Shown in pieces: positions 45,831-55,787 of a stretch of 64,000 nt of DNA. A program made the position numbers and the translations under genes. The DNA lies in the NCBI RefSeq assembly GCF_030272615.1, contig NC_081415.1, positions 371,069,809 through 371,133,808 of the forward strand, in the 5' to 3' direction. The notes beneath the pieces are model-generated. The model saw nothing but the letters and a program-made list of their open reading frames with translations, did not search any database and was not told the origin of the DNA. How positions within the stretch are numbered: the stretch's first letter is position 1; each line of letters starts with the position of its first letter. Source of the stretch: Cryptomeria japonica (taxonomy: Eukaryota > Streptophyta > Pinopsida > Cupressales > Cupressaceae).

Positions 45831-47805
45831 CTTAACATCCATACAAGATTACCACTACAAATTGTTTCAGTTGAAGATACAATTGTAGGAGTTGTTGAAG
45901 CAAGGATTCATTAGGCCTAGTGTGTCTCCATGGGTGAGTTGCTCATATTTATAAAAAATAAGGATGGGACTTTATGCCTGTGCATTCACTATAGAACATT
46001 GAAAAAGGAAACAGTCAAGAATAGGTACCCACTTTCAAATATTGATGAGCTCTTTGACTAGATGAAAGGAGTCATGGTGTTCTCCAAAATAGACCTTAGA
46101 TTTGGCTATCATCAATTGTGGATTAAGGAGGAGGACATTCAAAAAATAGCTTTTAGAACAAGTGATATGGACACTAAAAATTTATTGTGGTACCTTTCGG
46201 ATTGACCAATGCTTCAGTCACTTTGATGAACTTGATGAACAATGTTTTCTGAGGTTGTTTGGATGATTTTGTGTTGATATTTCTAGAAGTTATCTGAGTC
46301 TACTAAAAATAATATATGAGAACGATAGACACTCAAGGATAGTATTACAACAATTAAAAGGGTATAAACTCTTTGGTAAGCTATCCAAGTATACCTTTTA
46401 CCAAAGCAAGGTGCACTATCTTGGCCATGTTATTTCAACAAATGAAATTTTAGTAGATCCGGAGAAGATCGAGACAATTGTAGATTGGTCAACACCGCAA
46501 AATGTGAGTGAAGTTTGAATTTTAACGGGGCTTGTAGGTTATTACTGAAATTTTATGTCAAGGTTTTCTAGGTTTTTTGCACCAATAACCTCACTTAAAA
46601 AGAAACAAAAATGTTTGAGTGGACGAAGAAGTATGAGAAATATTTTCAACTTTTGAAGGAGAAGCTCACTTTGGCACCGATTTTGACTATACTTGATCCT
46701 AATGGACATTGCAAAGTGATAATAGATGCATAAAGATAATTTCTAGGAGGAATACTTATGTAGAAAGGATAGGTGGTTGCCTATGAGTCTAATAAGTTGA
46801 AAAAACATGAGCAGAATTATGTACTACATTGCCACAAATTGGTGGTCATAATACACACAATTTAGATGTGGAGGCATTACCTTTTGCGTAAACCCTTTGA
46901 ACTAAATAAAAATCACCTCAAACTTAAGTGCATCTTCACCCAACCCAATCCCAATTATTTTCATAGGAGGTGGCTAGAGTTTCTTAGTGAATATGATTAG
47001 GATTGAGTACATCAAGGGGATGGAGAATAGGGTAGTCGACGCCCTTAGTAGGAGAAGGCACCTAGCAACCATGATGACTACCAAGTCAAATTTGAGACAA
47101 CAAGTGCTCTAAAATATTTAGGATAATGAGCACTATTCTAAAGTGAAGCAAGATTTAGAGAAAGATGCCACTGATTTGATGGGTATGCATACAAGGCAGA
47201 TGAAATCTTGAGATGTTGGGATAGAATGTATATTCCATGCATGGGAAATTTGAGTAAATTGATCTTAGAGGAGATCAATAATGTACCATATTTAGGGCAC
47301 CCCAATGTAATTAAGATGGTAGTAGATTTTAGATCCTTGTATTTATGGCCAAGAATCAAGAGATATGTGACTGAGTATGTGGCTCAATGCTTGGAGTGCC
47401 AGTGAGAAATACTGAGCACATACATCCAGCAAGAATTTTATACCAACATGACATAACTAAGTATAAATAGCAAGTGATTAGCATGGACTTTATTCATGGG
47501 TTGTCAATGTCCAAAAATAGGTATGATGTCATCTTAGTGGTAGTGGATAAGTTAACCAAGGTTGCACACTTCATTCCAGGGAATCTTAAGGATGGATCTT
47601 TGGCTATAGCTAAAGCTAGTCTAGGAGATCTTTCATCTTCATGGGATTCTTGAGACGATCATATCAAATTGAGATATCCATTTTGCAAAGGCAACCCAAA
47701 TATTTTTTGCAAAAAAAACATGACATAACCAGACTAAGCCCTTTCATAGAATAGAAAAGTGTATTCAGGTCGATACCATGTCAATATCTGAGCATAATGT
47801 ATAAA
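45831..47805 (+). pseudogene. Chromovirus-type Ty3/gypsy pol remnant (RT, RNase H, integrase)
   Basis: Broken across frames, but the order is clear. RT includes [44 protein letters not shown] then [13 protein letters not shown] in degenerate form, CLDDFVLIF and the thumb KVHYLGHVIS. The tether/RNase H entry is ILTGLVGYY.NFM and FSRFFAPITSL. Integrase shows YIPCMGNLSKLILEEINN, YLGHPNVIKMV..., YLWPRIKRYVTEYVAQCLEC, then VISMDFIHGLSMSKNRYDVI and LVVVDKLTKVAHFIPGNL. These segments are typical of plant chromoviruses (Reina/CRM/Del group), distinct from the Tat-like gypsy A and B. Stops and indels are dense. No LTR can be linked to it with confidence. Confidence 0.85.
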
Positions 47806-48178
47806 GAATAATCATTAATTTTTGGAGAAGTTTTAGATAGAAATAGCTCATTGAAGCATGGAGAAGGATAGTGTAGATCTAGGGAAGCTATCTTTAGAGT
47901 ATTCCACTCAATAAAATAAGATTTGTTTTTGTGATTGTCCTTATTACTAATATGACTTATTTTTGTTAAGAACGTATGCACATATATGTATATAAAATAT
48001 ATACATGCATGTGTCATACCTTCTTTAAAATATATTATTAATCTATGAACGAAATTTGTGTTTTATCATTATCTGTATATTTATAAACAACCTTGTAGTG
48101 AAATACATTATTATACTTGAAACAAAATCTGCATTTCATCATTTGCTTGCATAATCATAAATAGCCATATCATGGATT
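47806..48178. other. Non-coding AT-rich stretch
   Basis: No coding signal. Leads into the 31-bp tandem repeats. Confidence 0.4.
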
Positions 48179-48260
48179 TTAAACATCCATGTAGAGATAT
48201 TGTCTTGCATATAATAACCTTTTAGTAATATTATCTTGTATATAACAACCATGTAGTAAT
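48179..48260 (+). repeat. 31-bp tandem repeat, left part
   Basis: Units of the type AACAACCATGTAGTAATATT + GTCTTGCATAT, two diverged plus one partial. The array is interrupted by a LINE at 48261 and resumes at 50589. Confidence 0.7.
48244..48260 (+). repeat. LINE target-site duplication, left copy
   Basis: AACAACCATGTAGTAAT, identical to 50589-50605. Confidence 0.8.
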
Positions 48261-48269
48261 GCTCTGGGT

Positions 48270-48696
48270 CAGCTGGTTGTGGGGGAGTTGCTTGGAACCA
48301 CAATGGTAAGCTTGTCTCGATAGTGGCACTCCCTTTGGACACCCAGACAAACCACCTCGACAAAGAAAATGACACTTACATTGGATTACACATGGCAATT
48401 AGGGAAGGGTTCAGAAAAGTTGGCTAGAAAATGACTCCATGAATATCATTAAATGTATTACTAAGCAATTTGAACCTAGCTGGATGATCAAACGCCTAAT
48501 TGAGGAGTGCCACATCATGATTGATAAACTAGATAATTTCAAAGTCTCCCAAATGTATAGGGAAGGAAATATGTTGGTGGACCACATGGAAAATATTGGT
48601 GTGGATTTCATGGAGGTACGATGGTGGATGGAAAGGGGAACTTTCTTAAAGCACTTGTGTGATTTGATGAGAAAAGACGATGCTTGTATCAGATAA
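48270..48696 (+). pseudogene. LINE RNase H C-terminal fragment
   Basis: Reads CGGVAWNHNGKLVSIVALPL then DTQTNHLDKEND, a GLHMAIREGFRKV helix and, after a frame change near 48430, MNIIKCITKQFEPSWMIKRL, IEECHIMIDKLDNFKV and SQMYREGNMLVDHMENIGVD. This matches the RNase H tail of plant LINE ORF2, as in the 'GGVGRNSRGEVVFFF...', 'CESDSQIVVDLL' and 'HIPREWNGGADCLAKW' blocks of the full-length LINE. The acidic residue before 'DH/DC' in the last motif is retained as VDH. Frameshifted and 5'-truncated. Confidence 0.8.
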
Positions 48697-48719
48697 TCAT
48701 TACTCATTAATGATAATAG

Positions 48720-50400
48720 GTAGTATTTTGAATGGTGTTTTTTGGTGGGATTTGTTTTTGGATCCCAATATTAGAGTATCTAGACCCTTCCTTAGTGCCT
48801 GGTTTTGCATTTTGTGGGTCTAGTTTGTTGTGTATACCTAGAATTGTAGAGACGAAGATTGTATGGGTGGTGACAAAAATAGAATGGAACCCACATCTTA
48901 TGAAAAATGGAAGAAGAATACGGACCTTTGGAATGAAATCTCTGATGGGGGTCTTGTTCCCTATCTTGAGAGACTCCCCAAAAAAAACTATAGATTTTGT
49001 AAAAGGGTGGAATAAGGATATTCTTATTATGTTTGGGGTGGAGTTCAGAATTGATGAGGCGTTCATTGATAATATCATAAGAATACAGATGGAAGGAAAT
49101 AAATTCTATCATGAGAGGAAGTCAACTGAGGAGGCTATCTCCATCTTCTTTGATAAACAAAGTGAAAGAGATGGATGGTGGGTATAACAGAATAAATTTG
49201 CAAACCCTATGGGCAGACATGGCGGAGATGATAATGAGGTACATTACCCTTGGCAGTTGCTTTGCTAGTATCTTTTCATATCATTTCATGATTCTTAATC
49301 ATTTTAGGCATGGTAAAAAGATTTTTATTCCTTTTTATTTGCTTTCTTCGCTGGAGAAAAGTCTAGCTAACCATTCCAAGAATCCAATTAATCCTCTGTT
49401 ACAGGAAGGATTAATTATTCTTATCATGGAATATGCTAAGGCTAATGAGGTTAAGCCTTCCTCGGTTAACAAATCCCCCATGTTGTCCACCAACCTTGAG
49501 GTCTAGGTGGTGTTGGATATAGAAATGGAGGGACAGGAGAGTGGAATGGTCATGGATTGGCAAGATATTAAGATTTTGGAAGACCCTAACTACTGTCCCA
49601 CTCAAGAGGAGGATCCTACCCATGTGACCCCTGGGACTAGCAGTAGTAGGAGGAACAAACATCCCAGACGGGTGGCTAGTAAGTATAAGACTCTTTGATC
49701 CAAACCGTAGGGTTCTGACCCTCCAAAATTTAAAAAAAAAAGTTGGGGTAGTCTGGTGACAACAAGGGAAAGGAACAGTAAATTAAACCTGACATCCCTA
49801 TTAATGTTGACCAAGGAAAATAGGGGATGGCCACTATTGAGTCAATGCTAGAAAATCTAATAAAAAATTGTTAGTGGGCAAGAGAATTGTTTCCTGTGGG
49901 TTGGTAAGGAAATTGACATGTTGAAAGAGGGTATGAAGGATATCATTGATACATTTACCGATAACCTTGAGCCAAGTAAAACTAATAAGCTAATCCAGAT
50001 GATACAAAAATTAATTGAAGATATGGAGACTATGAAGATTGACCATGAGAGTAGAATTGGTTATCTGGAATCAAGCGTGGAAGAAAAAAAAAGGAGCTTG
50101 AGGAAATTAGTGATCATTAGTAAGGAAGCAATGAATAGTAGTGCAGAGGGCCTCAAGAAAGTTAATGCGATGATTGTTGATCACAAAGATTGACCTTTAT
50201 CTAGTATACCACCTCTAGAAACTAAATAGAAGAAGAAATTACAGGATTCTAGTGTGCAAGGTATGGGTTCTCAGACTACGACTGACCCATATACTAGAAC
50301 TAGAAGCAAGAATCAGGAGCAGGGTACCTCCAGGTTCATTATGGAAGAGCTTGAAGACATAAATCAAGAGATGATCTAGAAGAACTCAGAATTGGTGCAA
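48720..50400 (+). pseudogene. LINE ORF3 (unknown protein, copy 1)
   Basis: First frame 48732-49187: MKSLMGVLFPILRDSPKKTI then FRIDEAFIDNIIRIQMEGNK and FYHERKSTEEAISIFF. After a frame shift near 49180 the second frame (49111-49698) continues MRYITLGSCFASIFSYHFMI, LNHFRHGKKIFIPFYLLSSL, EKSLANHSKNP and LLQEGLIILIMEY, then an acidic/proline linker with TPGTSSSRRNKHPRR. A third frame (49918-50193) is a lysine/glutamate coiled coil (LIEDMETMKIDHESRIGYLE). The same blocks in the same order occur in the minus-strand LINE at 51192-53042. I do not recognise the domain. Its place after RNase H suggests an accessory LINE protein. Confidence 0.65.
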
Positions 50401-50588
50401 TCTTTTCAGTAGGGTATTGGTGTTTTGTTTTGTGATTATCTTTTCTTTGTAGTTTTTTGACTTTGTGGGCTCGGTCCCTATTTTGTTTCCTCGTTACATG
50501 TTGGTTTTGGTCTGTTTTGTGACTGATCTTTTGGTTTTTTAAAACTTTGGGTTTTGGGTCCAAATAAAACCCGTTTACCTCAATCAAA

Positions 50589-50700
50589 AACAACCATGTA
50601 GTAATATTGTCTTGCATATAACAACCATGCATAATATTATCTTGCATATAACAACCATGTAGTAATATTATTTTTTAATATAACACTCATATAGTTTAAA
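50589..50700 (+). repeat. 31-bp tandem repeat, right part
   Basis: Three further units beginning AACAACCATG (50589, about 50620 and about 50650) and a diverged fourth. The first 17 bp are the LINE target duplication. Confidence 0.7.
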
Positions 50701-50971
50701 GTTAAACATTATCATGCATACTTATAAGTAGCCATGTAGTGAAATATATCATAAACTTGCAAATTCATATTATGAACTCGTCAGAGGGAATGATACATTG
50801 GCATAGAATCATGTATGATAATCTGCATTATGTGTATGTTAAGTTATGTTTTCAAGAAAGGGGTGTTGAATATAGATAAACAAAAAATGATGATGCTCTT
50901 TTTAGGTAAACCCATGGTTTAAAATTTCTTTGACCAAAGCCTTGTTCATTGAAATAGATGAATTGCCTAGT
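50701..50971. other. Non-coding sequence between the two LINEs
   Basis: Nothing recognised. Confidence 0.35.
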
Positions 50972-50984
50972 AAATTTCTTAATG
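50972..50984 (+). repeat. Minus-strand LINE target duplication, 3' side
   Basis: AAATTTCTTAATG, repeated at 54021-54033. Confidence 0.8.
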
Positions 50985-51191
50985 CTTTTGATTAATTAAA
51001 AATAGGTTTTAAGGGACGCAAAACCCATATACATCAGAAATATATTCAATATAGCAACAAAAAACAACAGCAGCAAAACACCAGCAAAAAGACCAGCAAC
51101 AAACGAAAGGACAGCAAAAGGCCAGCAAGAAATTGGCCTCAAGCCCAGCAAAAGACAACAATTAGAAATTCTTCATGGTTTCTTCTGCATC

Positions 51192-53042
51192 CTATACCAA
51201 AAGCATCATAGCTTTTGCCACTTCCCTCAAATCAGTATTCTCCTGAGCAGTCTGGCTATCTTTCATCTTCATTTCCTTCTCCATCGTAGTCTCCCTGGTT
51301 TTGTGCCTAGAGGTCTGGTGTTTTAGGCTGGAAGTAGAAGCATCTTCAATAACCACGAGGTCCTCCTGGTTTTTCTTTTCCAGGTGGTTAGAAGCATCTT
51401 CAATAACCACAAGGTCCTCCTGGTTTTTCTTTTCCAGGTGGTTCACCAGCGCATTCATGTTCTGGGAGGAGACTTTTAGAACTTGGAGGCTATGATCCAT
51501 AAGGCTTTTCAGGGCTTTCTCGTTTCTAGCCATCTAGGCATTGACATTGTCCTTATCCTCCTCCACCTGTTCCTTCAAAATTTTGATGGCGTCCTCTAGG
51601 TGTTTTAGGTCACCTTTAATCAAGTCTTTCTCCTGCCAGTCTTCCATTTCCATTTCTTCCTCCACTTCACTATTCTCCATCTCCTCATTCGGCTTCCCAG
51701 AATCAGACATGTTGATCAACTTGTTGATCTTAACTTCCAATTCCCTATGTTTACCCTGCATGCTGGTAATGTTTTCCACTACCCACTTCTGAAAGTTGAA
51801 GAATTCAAGGGTGCAATTACGGGCGGTATTCAGTATGGTTTCCACAGAATCCTTGCTTTGTTTTGTCTCCTCCTCATTAGGGTTTTCACCCTTAGGCTTC
51901 AGAGCTTCTCTCTCAATTTATGAGCCGACAATATTATGTTGACAATTCTCAGAATTGCCCCCTTCCTCTCCTTCCCCATACTCCTCCTCCTTATTGATCT
52001 CCTTTTCAGAAATTTCTTCATTATTTTTTCCTTCTTCTTCCTCACAAAGCACATCCGTTTCTTCCTGCACATTAATCTTCCTTTTTTTATGGGAAGGGGT
52101 TTTGGTCTCCTCAGTCAAACCAGAGTCTATTCTTTTCTCAGAAGTCTAAGCATTGAGAATTAAAGGGTCATCCTTTGTTTCCCTAGTCTTATTATTCATA
52201 TATTCATAAATTAGCAGGATGAGACCCTAGTGCGCAAGAGGGTAGGAGCTGGGTTTTTTAATGTGGTCGACCAAACTCTCATTCAGAGAAGAAGCAAGAT
52301 AGAAGGGCAAAGAAATTTTCACCCCATGGCAGAAGTGGTTCAGGATGGCAAAGTGGTAATTGTAAATTTTCATAAACCTACCATCCATAGTTAAATATTC
52401 CATTAATGCCCTAAGAATTTTTTGCCAGAAAGGTTTTACCTATTGGGGGCTGAAGTAAGAGATATTATCCTTCTTCTCCAGGTTGCTCTTCTCATCCTCC
52501 ATCTTAGGGAAGTTTTTGAAGGCCTCAGCGACGTACTTTCTATCCCTATAAAATTTGGTCCCCTCCATCTTGAGCCCCGTTACCTCCGAGATCAGGCTTT
52601 CATCAATGTGCCAGATTTCCCCAAACAAGGTAGCCCTGTTATTGCTCTAGCTTTTAACGAACCCCTAAGAAAAAGAGCTTCTACTACCATGGATCTTCTC
52701 CATGTAATCCGTGAACCTATTTCGGTGGAGCCTTCTCCACACCTTCCTTTCGCTCTTCCAGTGCTCAAACCTGGACGGTTCATTCTTGTTAAGGTTGTCT
52801 CCCATTCTGCTTTTCAGGTCACAATCACCTCTATTACAGCTCTCGGCCCACAAGTAAATCTCTGTGTTTCTAGTTTCTCCTTGAAAAGATACTTTCACAA
52901 TTTTGAAATTGTCTTTCATGTTCATACGAACCTGGCTATTATTACAATTACCTCTCGCACACATGTGTTCTTGGTAATGATGCCTAGAAGCACTCATCAA
53001 CTAGCAATTCATCTGCCTCCATACTCTGTCATTAGTACTCAT
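51192..53042 (-). pseudogene. LINE ORF3 (unknown protein, copy 2)
   Basis: One reading frame of about 617 codons from ATG at 53042, interrupted only by single stops. The N terminus is SASRHHYQEH..., with a WRRLHRNRFTDYMEKIHGSR segment. The conserved core is HIDESLISEVTGLKMEGTKF, YRDRKYVAEAFKNFP, then (after a stop) LMEYLTMDGRFMKIYNYHFA, ILNHFCHGVKISLPFYLASS, LNESLVDHIKKP and GLILLIYEY. It matches copy 1 in order and spacing. A highly charged E/K tail follows (EEEGKNNEEISEKEINKEEE), then a coiled coil (ELEVKINKLINM, LKHLEDAIKILKEQVEED) and an exact 18-residue tandem duplication (51336-51443). It ends LREVAKAMMLLV. No known family recognised. The long intact frame argues for past protein-level function. 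Confidence 0.72.
51336..51443 (-). repeat. 54-bp tandem duplication in ORF3
   Basis: Two nearly identical 54-bp units, encoding NHLEKKNQEDLVVIEDAS twice in frame. Confidence 0.92.
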
Positions 53043-53059
53043 TCCCCAGAATTCAATCA

Positions 53060-54020
53060 TAATATTTACTTGCTCCATTAAGGTGATCAAAAAATAATTG
53101 TTCCTTAATCTCCCACTTAATGTGATCTTCCCCTATATATTTGATCCCCTTTTCCAAATTAACCCCTTCATTAGCAAGGATATCCGCTACCTTGTTACCC
53201 TCTCTAAAAGTGTGGGTTAAAATAATGCTAACATAGTTATTAAGGATAGTCTTAGCATTTTTAATAATATTAGCAATATTCCAGGAGACTAAACTAATCC
53301 CTTTGAGGGCTTGTATAATATTTAAGGAATCCCCTTCAAGCCAGATTTTTTTAAATTTGAATTCCTGGGCTAACTAGAGGCTCTTAAGCATGGCCATTGC
53401 TTCAGCCACATGGTTGTTTTGGATTCCAAAAGGGGAAGCAAAAGTAGCAATACACCTTCCTTGAGCATTTCTGATAACTCCACCTCCACCGGCCTTTCCA
53501 GGGTTCCCTTTAGTAGTCCCATCAAAATTAATCTTTATCCAGTCATAATCAGGGAGCCTCCAAACAATGTTTTCTCTCTTCTTCTTGTTATCCACTCTGT
53601 AGACCTTATCAATTAGGTTCCATTCAGTAATAATGTCTTTTTCCATATCATTCAAATTTATAATAGCCCATTGCTGATTATTCTTGTGAGGGATGTTGAT
53701 GTTCTCCTTTATAGCCCTGCATATTTTTTCAAAGACAACCTGAGTATTACACTTTTCTTCCCTAAATATCTTGTTATTCCTTTCTTTCCAAATGCCCCAG
53801 CATATCATGGGGAGGGTTAGGGACCACGGGTTTTTAATAATTTGGCAATTGGTAGGAAAATTCCATTGCCATATTATATCCTTAATGCTTTTGTTCATGA
53901 CCCAATTAATTTTCCATTTTTCCCATATTTTACACCATATTTCCCAAGTGTAGGAGCAATGAAAAAATAGGTGATCAATTGATTCCTCCTCCTTCTGACA
54001 GAGCTCACATCTGTTAGGGA
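53060..54020 (-). pseudogene. LINE ORF2 C terminus: zinc-binding region and RNase H
   Basis: Starts at the truncation with RCELCQKEEESIDHLFFHCS then YTWEIW (reverse-transcriptase zinc-binding region, C..C......HLFF.C). It continues MICWGIWKERNNKIFREEK and RNase H: WIKINFDGTTKGNPGKAGGG, GVIRNAQGRCIATFA, NNHVAEAMAMLKSL, a stop, WLEGDSLNIIQALKG and THTFREGNKVADILANEG. All four catalytic acidic positions are visible (DG, E of AEA, D of GDS, D of VAD). One stop and one frame change. It ends about 20 bp before the ORF3 ATG, so ORF2 and ORF3 are almost contiguous. Confidence 0.9.
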
Positions 54021-54033
54021 AAATTTCTTAATG
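54021..54033 (+). repeat. Minus-strand LINE target duplication, 5' side
   Basis: AAATTTCTTAATG, identical to 50972-50984. Confidence 0.8.
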
Positions 54034-54153
54034 TTATTATTTAGGATCCGTAAGTATTTATTATTATTGTTCATACATTTATATTCTCTTGACAAGAGAG
54101 TCATCATTTTAATCATGTGATTCCAGTATGTATACCATATGTATTGTGTTTTT
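54034..54153. other. Short non-coding stretch
   Basis: Nothing recognised. Confidence 0.35.
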
Positions 54154-54676
54154 TGTAGTGCCCCTCCCTCTTTTGGTTTTTTAGACTTTGTGATTTGTGC
54201 TCTATGTGGTTTGACCCTGATTTTGGTATTGGTCGATTTTGGTTTTGGAGTGTGAGGCTTGCTTATGTTTCCTGGATTTCTACATGACTATGATATTACA
54301 TGTTATGTGCTAGGTCAGAATAGTGATGTTATGTGATGTATCTTCATTTGGTATGTGTGTTAGATAATTATAGATATATATCTACCTTGATATTGTGTTT
54401 CTTATTATCTCAGACGTGTTTATGTGGTTGTGATCATCATTATTTGAATGGCATTATCTTCGATGGAAACATATGATGTAGTTTATGATGTGATTATTAG
54501 ATGTATTCATACATGATATTTCATTAGTTTATTTATGAGTTTATTTATAGTTATTGATGTATAGTGACTTGATGTACACTACTTCCATGTTTGATGTGCT
54601 TGGGCGAGAGGGAAAAGTGTTGCACTGCTCTCTATGGGCAAGCTACACCATTTCCATTCCCTACTCACGGTATGAT
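54154..54676 (+). repeat. Gypsy-type LTR start fragment
   Basis: TGTAGTGCCCCTCCCTC closely resembles the start at 40799 (TGTAGTACCCCTACCC), with TGGTTTGACC further in as at 40834. Only the first part is present before the solo copia LTR at 54682. It may continue beyond that LTR. Confidence 0.45.
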
Positions 54677-54681
54677 ATTTT
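54677..54681 (+). repeat. Target-site duplication, left copy
   Basis: ATTTT, matching 55277-55281. Confidence 0.75.
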
Positions 54682-55276
54682 TATTGGCAATTGACACTCA
54701 TTGGATTCATATGTTGTCATTGATGAAAACATGATTCTATAGAAGTCATTTAATGGCAGATACCATCATTGGAGGCATACACTGACAGATACCAACATTG
54801 GAGTAATCAGGGTCATCACCGGTAAAATGGTTTAGGGTTTATGAACCAGTACAGAACAAAGCTATAATCAGAACTCTTTTTGGCATTGCAGATGCATTTT
54901 TTAGTTCACCATTATTGTTTTATCTTAGCAGAAGCTTGTAGTCAGTGAGACTCTTTTGTGTTGAGAAGTGTGCTCTAGGCAGTGTGCCTTCCTGCATGTG
55001 TAGGCCCCCATGCTATGTAATATGTTTCATATGGCCAGTGAATTGATATTATGGGTCAAAAATCCCACCGTGGTTTTTCCTCTTTGAGGTTTTCCACGTA
55101 TAAAATTCAGCCTGTTGTGGTGTTCATTCATGTGGCTGGTTTATTTACTTAATGTTATATGTTTCCTCATTTACTAGTTTATATGTGTAAGTTGTAATAA
55201 GGTAAAATCTTATATTACCAGCAGAACACTAATTTACCCCCCCTCTCAGTGTTCTTGGATTCCTTGTATTCCAACA
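54682..55276 (+). repeat. Solo copia LTR with target duplication
   Basis: Starts TATTGGCAATTG (a G-to-A change from TGTTGG) and ends TATTCCAACA, about 595 bp. It carries CACCGTGGTTTTTCCTC and GGTTTTCCACGTATA (about 55065-55099) and a seven-C run (55237-55243) before TCTCAGTG. ATTTT directly flanks both ends. No internal domain is attached, so it arose by LTR-LTR recombination. Confidence 0.85.
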
Positions 55277-55281
55277 ATTTT
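55277..55281 (+). repeat. Target-site duplication, right copy
   Basis: ATTTT after the LTR end. Confidence 0.75.
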
Positions 55282-55286
55282 ATGGT

Positions 55287-55490
<204 letters not shown>

Positions 55491-55787
55491 TGTTCGTTCG
55501 GCAGTTTGTTTATGCAGCTGCAAGTACCGAGGATCGACTCCACCTAAATCTCCAAGTCTGAGCGTTCTCTCCAAACCAATGGTAAAGTGGATAACGAGAT
55601 ATCAATTAGACCCCATTAGGCACCCTAGTTCCTTGTTCGTCGGGTCTTGTCAGTCATCCCCCTCTATTAATTTACCATGTTTTGAGTTGTCATAAATTAT
55701 TGCTCTTGCTTATAGTCAATAATTTTATGAAATGTTTATTATTTTACCCCCTCTTAGTATTTGGGATGCAATTGATTAATTAATTAA
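55491..55787. other. Non-coding stretch left of gypsy B
   Basis: ATTTTACCCCCTCTTAGTAT (55741-55760) resembles the poly-C end of copia LTRs, perhaps a further LTR remnant. Confidence 0.35.

Larger units (their letters stand above)
48261..50588 (+). mobile_element. 5'-truncated LINE with RNase H and an extra ORF3
   Basis: Bounded by a 17-bp target duplication, with a short A-rich 3' end (CCTCAATCAAAA) and an AATAAA-like signal in CCAAATAAAACCC (about 50559). Only the last part of ORF2 remains (RNase H, 48270-48700), followed by a separate downstream reading frame (48720-50400). The same RNase H then ORF3 order is seen on the other strand at 50985-54020, so ORF3 appears to be a regular part of this LINE family and not a chance neighbour. 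Confidence 0.82.
50985..54020 (-). mobile_element. 5'-truncated LINE (minus strand) with RNase H and ORF3
   Basis: Bounded by a 13-bp target duplication. On the minus strand it reads the zinc-binding end of ORF2 (from 54020), RNase H (to about 53060), ORF3 (53042-51192) and a 3' end AATTAATCAAAAG at 50985-50996. The 3' end resembles that of the plus-strand copy (CCTCAATCAAAA). It is longer at the 5' side than that copy, so the two are independent insertions of related elements. Confidence 0.82.

Noticed and set aside
48179-50700. Possible CRISPR-like or regularly spaced repeat array
   Set aside because: A short degenerate tandem repeat without spacers, interrupted by a LINE, in a plant genome.
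52422-53081. 219-codon plus-strand frame, the longest plus frame nearby
   Set aside because: It is the opposite strand of LINE ORF3 copy 2, which has the matching homolog on the other LINE; the plus frame has no counterpart.
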